A stretch of DNA of 64,000 nt from positions 186,001-250,000 of the forward strand of contig UCIT01000007.1 of assembly GCA_900472625.1 (NCBI GenBank). Direction: 5' to 3'. The notes beneath the pieces were generated by a model, which was not told the DNA's origin, made no database searches, and worked only from the letters and a program-made list of their open reading frames with translations. Positions 38,429-46,184 of the stretch are shown here, one piece after another. The number at the start of each line of letters is the position of its first letter. Within the stretch, counting starts at the first letter, position 1. Made by a program: the position numbers and the translations under genes. The DNA is from Hyphomicrobiales bacterium. Lineage in GTDB: Bacteria; Pseudomonadota; Alphaproteobacteria; Rhizobiales; Rhizobiaceae.

Positions 38429-38695
38429 TTGTCCGATCAGGTGAACAAGTTTCTCGGCGACTCGCTCGGCCGTACATTGATCAAGCTTTTGGTGGTGTCG
38501 CTGATCGTCGGCTTCATCATGGCCTTCTTCGGGCTTGCCCCGCTGGATTTCCTGTACTGGATCCGCAATGTCGTGCTTGACGTCTGGCATCGCGGCTTCT
38601 CGGCGCTGGGCCGCGTCGGCGACTACCTGCTGCTGGGCGCCACCATCGTCATCCCGATCTTCCTCATCCTCCGTCTCTTCAGCTATCGCCGGTAA
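38429..38695 (+). CDS. Small membrane protein, DUF6460-like
   Basis: An 88-residue protein with two hydrophobic helices (LLVVSLIVGFIMAFFGL and YLLLGATIVIPIFLILRLF) around a short amphipathic link. The start is a TTG at 38429, supported by AGGAG eight bases upstream; nearby ATG codons are out of frame. It resembles the rhizobial family DUF6460, of unknown role. It lies 1 base before the CAP-domain lipoprotein gene, so they are likely one transcript. Confidence 0.75.
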   Translation: MSDQVNKFLGDSLGRTLIKLLVVSLIVGFIMAFFGLAPLDFLYWIRNVVLDVWHRGFSALGRVGDYLLLGATIVIPIFLILRLFSYRR

Positions 38696-38696
38696 C

Positions 38697-39194
38697 ATGA
38701 CATCCATCTATCTTTCACGGCGCAGCCTGCTGCGTTTCTCCGCGATCGCGCTTGCGGCCGGCGTTGCCAGCTGCACCACGGCGCCGAAGCTGCCTTCGAC
38801 GCCGTCCAATGGCGAAGACCAGACGGCGGCATCACTGCCGCTCGTCAACCAGCTGCGCGCCAAGAACGGCCTGCCGCCACTGAGCGTCGATCCGGCCGCG
38901 ACGGCCGCGGCGCTGTTCCAGGCAAAGCGCATGGCCGCAGCCGGCAAGATGAAGCATGTGATGGGCATTGCCGACGGTTTCGGCCCACGCGTCAAGGCAA
39001 GTGGCGTGCAGCTGCCGGCAGCCGAAAACATCGCGACCGGCCAGCAGACCGTTCCAGCCGTCGTCACCGCCTGGATCAACTCGCCGCATCACCTCGAGAA
39101 CATGCTCGGCCGTTATAGCGGGCTCGGCGTTGCGGTCGCCTATAATCCCGCTTCCAGAAACGTGCCCTACTGGGCCATGGTGCTTTCCAACTGA
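38697..39194 (+). CDS. CAP/SCP-domain lipoprotein
   Basis: A 165-residue lipoprotein with a twin-arginine-type signal (RRSLLRFSAIALAAG) and lipobox GVASC. The CAP domain carries NQLRAKNGLPPLSVDP, AAENIATGQ and WINSPHHLENML, the usual conserved blocks with histidine and glutamate positions. Bacterial CAP proteins are mostly of unknown biochemical role, possibly cell-envelope binding. It follows the DUF6460 gene directly and precedes the MATE gene by 31 bases. Confidence 0.85.
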   Translation: MTSIYLSRRSLLRFSAIALAAGVASCTTAPKLPSTPSNGEDQTAASLPLVNQLRAKNGLPPLSVDPAATAAALFQAKRMAAAGKMKHVMGIADGFGPRVKASGVQLPAAENIATGQQTVPAVVTAWINSPHHLENMLGRYSGLGVAVAYNPASRNVPYWAMVLSN

Positions 39195-39225
39195 GGCGAT
39201 TCTGCCTCTCGTCGTCGAGGCAGAC

Positions 39226-40572
39226 ATGGACACCCAGAATAACCCGCCAGGAACGGCCTTCGATGTGACGCACCGGTTGGTGCTTTCCATCGCCATTCCG
39301 ATGACGCTGGGCTTCATCACCACGCCGTTGCTTGGCCTTGTCGGAACTGGCGTGGTCGGTCACATGGGACGGCCGGATGCGCTGGCGGGGCTGGCGATCG
39401 GTGCCATGCTGTTCGACCTGATCCTCGGCAGCTTCAATTTTCTGCGCGCATCGACCACGGGCCTGACGGCGCAGGCTTACGGGCGGCATGACCGGCGAGT
39501 GCAGCAAGGGGTCTTCTGGCGGGCGATCATCTCCGCGCTCGGTTGCGGGCTGCTGCTGCTCTGTCTGTCCCCGCTGCTGCTGGCAGCGGGGGTGATGCTG
39601 ATGGGACCGGACGGCGCCGTCGCCGAAGCGACCAGCACTTATTTTTCCATCCGCATCCTCGCCGGACCAGCGGCACTTGCAAACTACGCAATCCTCGGCT
39701 TCGTGCTCGGTCGTGGCCAGGGCACGATCGGCCTGCTGCTGCAGACGATCATCAACGGCATCAATATCGTGCTGGCAATCCTGCTTGGACTCTGGCTCGA
39801 CTGGGGCGTGGCCGGCGTCGCATGGGGCACGACAGCTGGCGAGACGATCGGCGCACTGGCCGGCTTGTTCATTGTCCTGCGCGGTTTCGACAAAGTTGAC
39901 CGGCCGAGCCGCAACGAAATTCTGTCCCGCCAGCGGCTGGCGGAACTCTTTGCGCTCAATCGCGATATCCTGATCCGAACCTTCGTGCTGCTCGCCGCCT
40001 TCACGCTGATGACACGAATCGGCACCGGTTTTGGCGCCGTCACACTGGCGGCCAATGCGGTACTGATGAATTTCCTCCTGCTGTCCGGCTATTATCTCGA
40101 CGGCCTGGCCAATGCCGCGGAACAGATCATCGGACGCGCCGTCGGGGCGCGCTACCGGCCGGCCTTCGATCGTGGATTGAAGCTGACCGCTCTCTGGTCG
40201 TTCGGGCTTGCCGGGGTCATCTCCGCGTTCTTCCTGATCGCCGGTCCCTGGCTGATCTCGGCGCTCACGACATCGCCAGAGGTGCGGCAGGCCGCCCTAA
40301 CCTATATGCCTTGGGCGGCGATCACCGGCCTGACGGGCGCGCTGGCCTTCGTGATGGACGGCGTGTTCATCGGCGCGACCTGGTCGAGCGACATGCGCAA
40401 TCGCATGCTGATGTCCTTCGCAGGCTATCTGGCAGCCGTTGCCATCTTCGTACCGCTCTACGGCAATCACGGCTTGTGGCTGGCGATGAACGGCTTCCTG
40501 CTGTTTCGCGGCGTATTTCTGGCGGTGCTGGTCACCCGGCGTGCCGATCAGACGTTTCGCGCCGCCCAGTAA
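39226..40572 (+). CDS. MATE-family efflux transporter
   Basis: A 448-residue protein with about 12 TM helices in two homologous halves, of the DinF/NorM multidrug and toxin extrusion family driven by H+ or Na+. LGFITTPLLGLVGTGVVGHM and FNFLRASTTGLTAQAYG are recognisable family blocks. The start at 39226 follows GAGG. Substrates are unknown. The last 25 bases overlap the end of the convergent pyrD gene. Confidence 0.88.
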   Translation: MDTQNNPPGTAFDVTHRLVLSIAIPMTLGFITTPLLGLVGTGVVGHMGRPDALAGLAIGAMLFDLILGSFNFLRASTTGLTAQAYGRHDRRVQQGVFWRAIISALGCGLLLLCLSPLLLAAGVMLMGPDGAVAEATSTYFSIRILAGPAALANYAILGFVLGRGQGTIGLLLQTIINGINIVLAILLGLWLDWGVAGVAWGTTAGETIGALAGLFIVLRGFDKVDRPSRNEILSRQRLAELFALNRDILIRTFVLLAAFTLMTRIGTGFGAVTLAANAVLMNFLLLSGYYLDGLANAAEQIIGRAVGARYRPAFDRGLKLTALWSFGLAGVISAFFLIAGPWLISALTTSPEVRQAALTYMPWAAITGLTGALAFVMDGVFIGATWSSDMRNRMLMSFAGYLAAVAIFVPLYGNHGLWLAMNGFLLFRGVFLAVLVTRRADQTFRAAQ

Positions 40573-41636
40573 TCGGTGTTTCTGTCACGCAGATCGCGGA
40601 TGGACGAGACCTTTTCGCGGTCGAGCAGCTTCGACAGGCCGCGAACGATATCGCCTGCAAGCCCCGGACCTTCATAGACCATGCAGGAATAGAGCTGCAC
40701 CAGATCGGCGCCCGCCTTGATCTTTTCCAGCGCCGTTTCGGCCGACGACACACCGCCGACGCCGATGATCGGCAGGTCGGGGCCGACGCGCTTGCGGATC
40801 TTGGCCAGCACCACGGTCGATTTTTCGAAGACCGGCTTGCCGGAGAGACCGCCGGCCTCCTTTGCCTGGCGCTGGTCCTTCAATCCGTCGCGGGCAAGCG
40901 TGGTGTTGGAGACGATGAGGCCATCGAGCGCATGCGACAGCGCTTCGGCGGCAATGTCGTCCATCCCCTCCTCCGTAAGATCCGGCGCGATCTTGAGGAA
41001 GACCGGGATCTTGCGGCCGGACTTCAGAGCCTCCTCGTCGCGGGCGGCCAGCACCGCCGACAACAGCGCCGACAGGCTTTCGCGGGCCTGCAGGTCGCGC
41101 AGACCCGGCGTGTTCGGCGAGGAGATGTTGGCGGTGAAATAGCGGGCGACCGAATAGAACCGGCGGATTCCCTTCACGTAGTCGTCGATGCGGTCGTCGC
41201 TGTCCTTGTTCGCGCCGATGTTGACGCCGATGATGCCGCTACCACGAATGGCGGAGAGGCGCGCAAAGGCGGCGTCGTGGCCCTCGTTGTTGAAGCCGAG
41301 CCGGTTGATGACGCCTTCATCGTCCACCAGGCGGAAGATGCGCGGCTTCGGATTGCCCGCCTGCGGCTTCGGCGTCACTGTGCCGATCTCGGTAAAGCCA
41401 AAACCGATCTTCAGCAGCGCTTCGGGCACTTCGGCATTCTTGTCGAAGCCGGCAGCCATGCCGAGCGGGTTGGCGAATTCGATGCCGGCCACCATCTGCC
41501 GCAGGCGCGGATCGGAGGGCACCTTGCAGACGGGCACGAGGCCCGACTTCAGCGCGGCGATCGACATGCCGTGCGCCGTTTCCGGATCGAAGAGGAAGAG
41601 GCCTTTGCGGGCTGCGGACTTGAAAAGATCGATCAT
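40548..41636 (-). CDS. pyrD: Dihydroorotate dehydrogenase (quinone), class 2
   Basis: A 362-residue membrane-associated FMN enzyme that oxidises dihydroorotate to orotate in pyrimidine synthesis, passing electrons to quinone. The N-terminal helix (MIDLFKSAARKGLFLFDPE) is the class 2 membrane hook. The catalytic serine is in ANISSPNTPGLRDLQ, and FMN contacts lie in LIVSNTTLARDG and IIGVGGVSSAETALEKI. The start at 41636 overlaps the DUF952 stop by four bases, so the two genes form an operon. Confidence 0.96.
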   Translation of the reverse strand: MIDLFKSAARKGLFLFDPETAHGMSIAALKSGLVPVCKVPSDPRLRQMVAGIEFANPLGMAAGFDKNAEVPEALLKIGFGFTEIGTVTPKPQAGNPKPRIFRLVDDEGVINRLGFNNEGHDAAFARLSAIRGSGIIGVNIGANKDSDDRIDDYVKGIRRFYSVARYFTANISSPNTPGLRDLQARESLSALLSAVLAARDEEALKSGRKIPVFLKIAPDLTEEGMDDIAAEALSHALDGLIVSNTTLARDGLKDQRQAKEAGGLSGKPVFEKSTVVLAKIRKRVGPDLPIIGVGGVSSAETALEKIKAGADLVQLYSCMVYEGPGLAGDIVRGLSKLLDREKVSSIRDLRDRNTDYWAARNV

Positions 41637-41986
41637 GATTGAAGGTCCGGAAATATGTGGTTGCCCGCAGCATCGAGCAGCAATGGCTTTTCCCAAAGCA
41701 CCGATGAAAGCGGCAGGTCGGCATAGAGATGCGGGAAGAGATCGCCGCCGCGCGACGGTTCGAAGATCAGCTTGTCATCAAGGCTCGCGGCATCGACGGC
41801 GACGAGCAGCAGGCCGGTGCGGCCAGCGAAATGCAGCGCTGCGGTCTGGATGGCCTGACTTGCGGTGGAGAAGTGGATGAAGCCATCCTTGAGGTCGATC
41901 TCGGCGCCACGGAAGACGCCATTCTGACGGGCCTCCTGCCAGAGGGTTTCCGTCACGATCTTGTAAAGCGTCGGTGTCAGGGTCAT
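41633..41986 (-). CDS. DUF952 family protein
   Basis: A 117-residue cytoplasmic protein of DUF952. The blocks LYKIVTETLWQEA, DGFIHFSTASQ, FEPSRGGDLFPHLYADLPL and the W in VLWEKPL are typical. The family resembles glutathione-S-transferase-independent small enzymes of unproved activity, and it commonly sits before pyrD in rhizobia. The ATGA overlap with pyrD suggests translational coupling. Confidence 0.88.
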   Translation of the reverse strand: MTLTPTLYKIVTETLWQEARQNGVFRGAEIDLKDGFIHFSTASQAIQTAALHFAGRTGLLLVAVDAASLDDKLIFEPSRGGDLFPHLYADLPLSSVLWEKPLLLDAAGNHIFPDLQS

Positions 41987-42096
41987 GATGGCCTCATGAA
42001 TGGCTGGTCTTGACCGGGCTTTGCCGCAGTTGAGCGGCGATGTCCACGCTTTGGCGCGAAAAATGCGACAGCCATCGAACTTTCCGGAGGAAACCC

Positions 42097-42495
42097 ATGA
42101 AAAACATCGCTATCGGCCTCGTTGCCCTGCTGCTTCCGCTCAGCGCCGCCGCCGCGGAACCGGATGCCACGCGCTTCCAGCTCGAGCGCAGCGGCGACCA
42201 TTTCGTGCGCCTCGACCGGCAGACCGGCGCCATGTCGCTTTGCGAGGAGAAGGACGGCGCGCTCGTCTGCCGTATGGCCGCCGATGAACGCGCGGCCTAC
42301 GAAAGCGAACTGGACCGCCTATCCGAACGGGTGACGGCGCTGGAGAACAACAGCATCGTCAACAAGGCCCTGCCCTCCGACGCCGAGATCGACCGGTCGA
42401 TCGGCATCATGGAACGCTGGATGCGCAGCTTCATGGGGATCGTCAAGGAATTCCAGAGCGAAGACCGGGGCAATGCCCTTCCGCAAAAGACATGA
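42097..42495 (+). CDS. Exported hypothetical protein, 132 aa
   Basis: A 132-residue protein with a signal peptide (MKNIAIGLVALLLPLSAAAA) and a short coiled-coil segment (YESELDRLSERVTALEN, about 67-83). A GGAGGAAA ribosome site precedes the ATG. The short motif SGDHFVRLDRQTGAMSLCEE resembles a small repeat-like beta unit, but I cannot assign a family. It is divergent from the DUF952-pyrD operon and upstream of the response regulator gene. A periplasmic or envelope role is inferred from the signal only. Confidence 0.75.
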   Translation: MKNIAIGLVALLLPLSAAAAEPDATRFQLERSGDHFVRLDRQTGAMSLCEEKDGALVCRMAADERAAYESELDRLSERVTALENNSIVNKALPSDAEIDRSIGIMERWMRSFMGIVKEFQSEDRGNALPQKT

Positions 42496-42585
42496 TTTGC
42501 TATAATCCTGTCAGCAGGGAGGCATGTGTCGCGGAGGAGCGCGATACATGGACTTCATGATCGGGCTCTTGGGAGGGAGTTTTCG

Positions 42586-43233
42586 ATGCATGAGCAGACC
42601 ATTATCATTGCCGACGATCATCCGCTTTTTCGCGACGCGCTGCGTCAGGCCGTCATCGGTATGGAGGGGCATCCCGATATCGTCGAAGCCGGCGATTTCA
42701 CAGCGGCCCGCAAGGCGGCCGGAGACTATCCCGACGCGGAACTGATGCTGCTCGATCTCGCCATGCCCGGCGTCAGCGGCTTTTCCGGGTTGATGGCGCT
42801 GCGTTCCGAATTCTCGGGCCTGCCGATCGTGATCGTCTCGGCGTCCGACGATGCGACGACCATTCGCCGGGCGCTGGAGCTCGGCGCCTCGGGTTTCATC
42901 TCGAAATCGTCCGGGATCGAAGATATCAGGCGCGGCATCCAGACAGTGCTGGCTGGCGATATCGCGACGCCGGAGAGCTATCGCGACGGGCAGGAACAGG
43001 ACCCTGACGTGGCAGACCTGATCCACCGGCTGCACACGCTGACGCCGCAGCAGAGCCGGGTGCTGACGATGCTGGCCGAGGGGCTGCTGAACAAGCAGAT
43101 CGCCTATGAACTCGGGGTATCGGAAGCGACGATCAAGGCGCATGTTTCGGCCATTCTCCTGAAACTCGACGTCGACAGCCGCACGCAGGCGGTGATCCAG
43201 CTCGGAAAAATCAACATGGCCATGGTGGCTTAA
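42586..43233 (+). CDS. Orphan NarL/LuxR-family response regulator
   Basis: A 215-residue regulator with a receiver domain (D57 in LMLLDLAMPGVSG, lysine in GFISKS) and a C-terminal LuxR helix-turn-helix (LTPQQSRVLTMLAEGLLNKQ, then IAYELGVSEATIKAHVSAIL). A strong GGGAGGGAG site supports 42586. No sensor kinase is adjacent, so its partner is elsewhere; target genes are unknown. It is followed by an S24/HTH regulator gene on the same strand. Confidence 0.92.
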   Translation: MHEQTIIIADDHPLFRDALRQAVIGMEGHPDIVEAGDFTAARKAAGDYPDAELMLLDLAMPGVSGFSGLMALRSEFSGLPIVIVSASDDATTIRRALELGASGFISKSSGIEDIRRGIQTVLAGDIATPESYRDGQEQDPDVADLIHRLHTLTPQQSRVLTMLAEGLLNKQIAYELGVSEATIKAHVSAILLKLDVDSRTQAVIQLGKINMAMVA

Positions 43234-43339
43234 GACGACGAGAGGATTTTATTCCTCTTGTCTCTTTACTCCTGCCAGCCTTGCGGTTAGTCTTTTGCCC
43301 GATTGAAGGATTGCGCGGACGCGCACGGAATCAGGCGAC

Positions 43340-44005
43340 ATGCTGTCACACGAGCAAATCTGGGGTGCGCTCGACAGGCTTGCCGAACGGCACGACCTGA
43401 CACCCTCGGGGCTTGCGCGCCGTGCTGGTCTCGATCCCACCTCGTTCAACAAATCCAAGCGACTTTCGGCCGATGGGCGGCTGCGTTGGCCTTCGACGGA
43501 ATCGATCGCCAAGGTGCTGGATGCGACCCGCTCCAGCATGGAAGAATTCATGGCCTTCATGCGGCCGGCGGGCAATTTTTCGACGCTGCCGGACGGCGCG
43601 TTTCCGCCGCAGGGCAGCTCCATACCGCTTCTGGGCTTTGCGCAGGCCGGCGCCGGTGGCTTTTTCGACGATGGCGGCTTTCCGGCCGGACAGGGCTGGG
43701 ACGTGGTCGAATTTCCGGCTGCCCCTTCGCAGAAGGCCGGCGTCTACGCGCTCGAGGTGCAGGGCGAAAGCATGATGCCGCTCTATCGCGACGGCGACGT
43801 GCTGATCGTCGAGCCCGGCGCGCAGGTGCGGCGCAACGACCGCGTCGTGGTCAAGACCCGCGAAGGCGAGGTGATGGCCAAGGTGCTGATGCGCCAGAGC
43901 CCTCGCTCGATCGAACTGATGTCGCTCAACCCCGAACACCCGAACCGAACGATCGAGCTTTCCGACGTGGACTGGATCGCCCGGATCATCTGGGCCAGCC
44001 AGTAG
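43340..44005 (+). CDS. HTH-S24 peptidase (LexA/CI-like) regulator
   Basis: A 221-residue protein with an N-terminal helix-turn-helix (LTPSGLARRAGLDPTSFNKS) and a C-terminal S24 LexA-like peptidase domain. The serine is S144 in QGESMMPLYRDGD and the lysine K181 in GEVMAKVLM, so self-cleavage should be possible. It is not LexA itself, since the HTH is of the phage-repressor kind. It stands in a host-like context, upstream of a nuclease-like gene by 11 bases, and may respond to DNA damage. Confidence 0.88.
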   Translation: MLSHEQIWGALDRLAERHDLTPSGLARRAGLDPTSFNKSKRLSADGRLRWPSTESIAKVLDATRSSMEEFMAFMRPAGNFSTLPDGAFPPQGSSIPLLGFAQAGAGGFFDDGGFPAGQGWDVVEFPAAPSQKAGVYALEVQGESMMPLYRDGDVLIVEPGAQVRRNDRVVVKTREGEVMAKVLMRQSPRSIELMSLNPEHPNRTIELSDVDWIARIIWASQ

Positions 44006-44016
44006 GAAAATCTTCC

Positions 44017-44760
44017 ATGAGACCTGCAGCAATCGGGACGGCAATTGCAGGGATCGCGATCGTTGTCGGCCTGATCGTCGCCGGCGGGCAACGGCTTGGC
44101 GGAGCATCGAGCGCAACGGATTTGGCCGCAGCGGTGCCGGACACTGAGACCAACGCTTCTCCCGCGCCCGTAGCGCAGCCGACGACCAATCCCGGCGCCA
44201 GCATGGCGGCGCGGCCTATCGATGACGCCAGCCAATTCTATCCGGCTGTGGTGGACGGCCAGCCGCTCGAACGCGAAGCAGCGCCGGAGCCGGAGAAAAA
44301 GCCGCAACTGGTGGCCGAGAACGGGATTGATCTGCCGCGGCCGGTGGCCGAAAGCGCCGGCGTTCTCGGCTTCGGCGACAAGCGCCTGCAACTGGCCGGA
44401 TTGACGCCGACGCCGGTGAACAGGATGTGCAGCGGTCCTGATGGTTCGTCCTGGCCCTGCGGCATGCTGGCGAAAACCAACTTCCGGCTTTTCCTGCGTC
44501 TGCGCACCGTGCACTGCGATCTCGGCAACGCCCAATGGACCGGCACCGCGACCGCTGCCTGCAGGATCGGCGCGCAGGATCTCTCCGAATGGCTGATCGA
44601 AAGCGGCTGGGCAGAAGCGGCCGATGGTTCGCCCTTTTCGGAGGCCGGCGCCAAGGCCCGAGAAAGCAAGATCGGCCTATACGGCAGCGATCCGCGGCAG
44701 GGCGGCGCGATGGCCAATCCTGAGATGCCAGCCGTCGAAGGCATGAGCGATCCCTTGTAA
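44017..44760 (+). CDS. Degenerate thermonuclease (SNase)-like membrane protein
   Basis: A 247-residue protein with an N-terminal TM anchor (IGTAIAGIAIVVGLIVAGG) and a variable Ala/Pro-rich linker. Its C-terminal OB-fold segment resembles staphylococcal nuclease (LQLAGLTP, CGMLAKTNFRLFLR, ACRIGAQDLSEWLIESGWAEA, AGAKARESKIGLY). The DAPE-like aspartate/glutamate pair and the key arginine of active SNase are not recognisable, so it may bind rather than cut nucleic acid. It starts 11 bases after the S24 regulator gene and is likely cotranscribed with it. Confidence 0.7.
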   Translation: MRPAAIGTAIAGIAIVVGLIVAGGQRLGGASSATDLAAAVPDTETNASPAPVAQPTTNPGASMAARPIDDASQFYPAVVDGQPLEREAAPEPEKKPQLVAENGIDLPRPVAESAGVLGFGDKRLQLAGLTPTPVNRMCSGPDGSSWPCGMLAKTNFRLFLRLRTVHCDLGNAQWTGTATAACRIGAQDLSEWLIESGWAEAADGSPFSEAGAKARESKIGLYGSDPRQGGAMANPEMPAVEGMSDPL

Positions 44761-44813
44761 TGGGCGCGGCCAGTTCTTAAACTCTGGGGAGAGTTCAGAG
44801 GGACCATGCAGAC

Positions 44814-45227
44814 ATGAACAAGCCGCTTTCCGCCCATGACGCGTTGATCTACGTGATGGTGATGGCATCCGCCGTCGACGGCACGATGAACGATCGGGAG
44901 ATGGAGCGCATCGGGCAGTTGATCGGCTTCCTGCCGGTGTTTCGCGGCTTCGACGACGACAAGCTGATCACCGTGGCCCGCGACTGTGCGGCGTTGCTCT
45001 CAGGCAGCGAAGGCCTTGATGTGGTGCTGGAGACCGTCCGCGACACGCTGCCGCCGAAACTCTACGACACTGCCTATGCGCTGGCGGTCGAAGTGGCTTC
45101 CGCCGACCTGTCGGTCAAGGCCGAGGAACTGCGACTGCTGAGCCTGCTGCGCGACCGGCTCAGCCTCGACAAGCTGACCTGCGCCGCGATCGAACGCAGC
45201 GCCATCGCCCGTTTCCGCAAGGGCTGA
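44814..45227 (+). CDS. TerB-family protein
   Basis: A 137-residue all-helical protein of the tellurite-resistance TerB family. The key block is MASAVDGTMNDREMERIGQL, with the acidic metal-binding positions, repeated later as EVASADLSVKAEELRLLSLL. Stand-alone TerB proteins are thought to bind metal and act in stress or membrane-associated signalling. The gene follows the SNase-like gene by 53 bases. No other ter genes are in the same operon. Confidence 0.85.
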   Translation: MNKPLSAHDALIYVMVMASAVDGTMNDREMERIGQLIGFLPVFRGFDDDKLITVARDCAALLSGSEGLDVVLETVRDTLPPKLYDTAYALAVEVASADLSVKAEELRLLSLLRDRLSLDKLTCAAIERSAIARFRKG

Positions 45228-45252
45228 GGTTTTCGGCGGCGGGGCAGTTGCT

Positions 45253-46128
45253 TCAGTAGAGGCCGTAGGGGAAGTAGCGCAGGTAGATCTCCTGCAATCT
45301 GCCGCTGCGCGACAACGCCGCCAGCGCATGGTCGAAGGCCGATCTCAGCACGTCGTCCTTCTGGCGCAGCATGATCGTCATGCCTTCGCCGAGAAACTGC
45401 TCGGACATATAAGGGCCGTCGAACAGCGCGCAACATTTCTCCGAGGCCTGTGACGACACCCAGAAGGACAGCTGCAGCGAATCGGCGAAGGCGGCATCCA
45501 CCTTGCCCTCTTTCAACGCCACCAGCAGTGCCTCCTTGCTGTCGAACGGCACGGCTTTCAACTTCGGGAAATAGGCGGCGAGCATCGCCGCATGGGCCGT
45601 ATCCTTGACGACACCCACGGAGCGGTCGACCAGACCGTTTGCGCTGTCGCCCTTGATCGGCGCCTTGAGATTGCGTGCGAAGCGGGCCGGCAGCATCAGG
45701 TAGGGCCGCGAAAAGGCGAACTGCCGGCGATATTCGGCCCCGACCGCGACACCGGCGATCACCGCATCGCCCTGCGAAGCAGCCAGCGCGTCCTTCAGAT
45801 CGGCAAAGGGCAGCGCCTGGATCTGGCACTTGTCGGATATCTCGAGCTCGGCACAGATTTCGCGCGCCAGATCGACGTTGAAACCCGACAGCTTGCCGTT
45901 CTGATCCATAAAATTGAACGGGGGAAAATCGACCGATGTCAGGAAGCGTAGGCGAACCAGAGCGGTGAGATCGGGCTTGGCGAGGCGCTCGCGACTGTCG
46001 AACAACAGTGGAAGCGATGCGGTTGTCTGCTGTGCTGTCGCCGAAAGAGGTAGGCAAAATGCCAGCAGAAACAGCCAAAGGCCCAAAAACCCCTCAGGTT
46101 TGAGAGATGCCAGTTTAAATTGCACCAT
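45253..46128 (-). CDS. Family 3 solute-binding protein, solitary
   Basis: A 291-residue exported binding protein with a signal anchor (LGLWLFLLAFCLPLSATAQ). The family 3 signature is present as SVDFPPFNFMDQNGKLSGFN and VDLAREICAELE, with VSSQASEKCCALFDGPYMSE near the C-terminus. It probably binds an amino acid or related small molecule, with no permease genes nearby. The ATG at 46128 is preferred over a GTG at 46161. It is convergent with the TerB gene, 25 bases apart. Confidence 0.82.
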   Translation of the reverse strand: MVQFKLASLKPEGFLGLWLFLLAFCLPLSATAQQTTASLPLLFDSRERLAKPDLTALVRLRFLTSVDFPPFNFMDQNGKLSGFNVDLAREICAELEISDKCQIQALPFADLKDALAASQGDAVIAGVAVGAEYRRQFAFSRPYLMLPARFARNLKAPIKGDSANGLVDRSVGVVKDTAHAAMLAAYFPKLKAVPFDSKEALLVALKEGKVDAAFADSLQLSFWVSSQASEKCCALFDGPYMSEQFLGEGMTIMLRQKDDVLRSAFDHALAALSRSGRLQEIYLRYFPYGLY

Positions 46129-46184
46129 TATGATCTGCCCTGGGGATTCACGCACTGCCACTTCAACGACGGTGTATCACAGCC

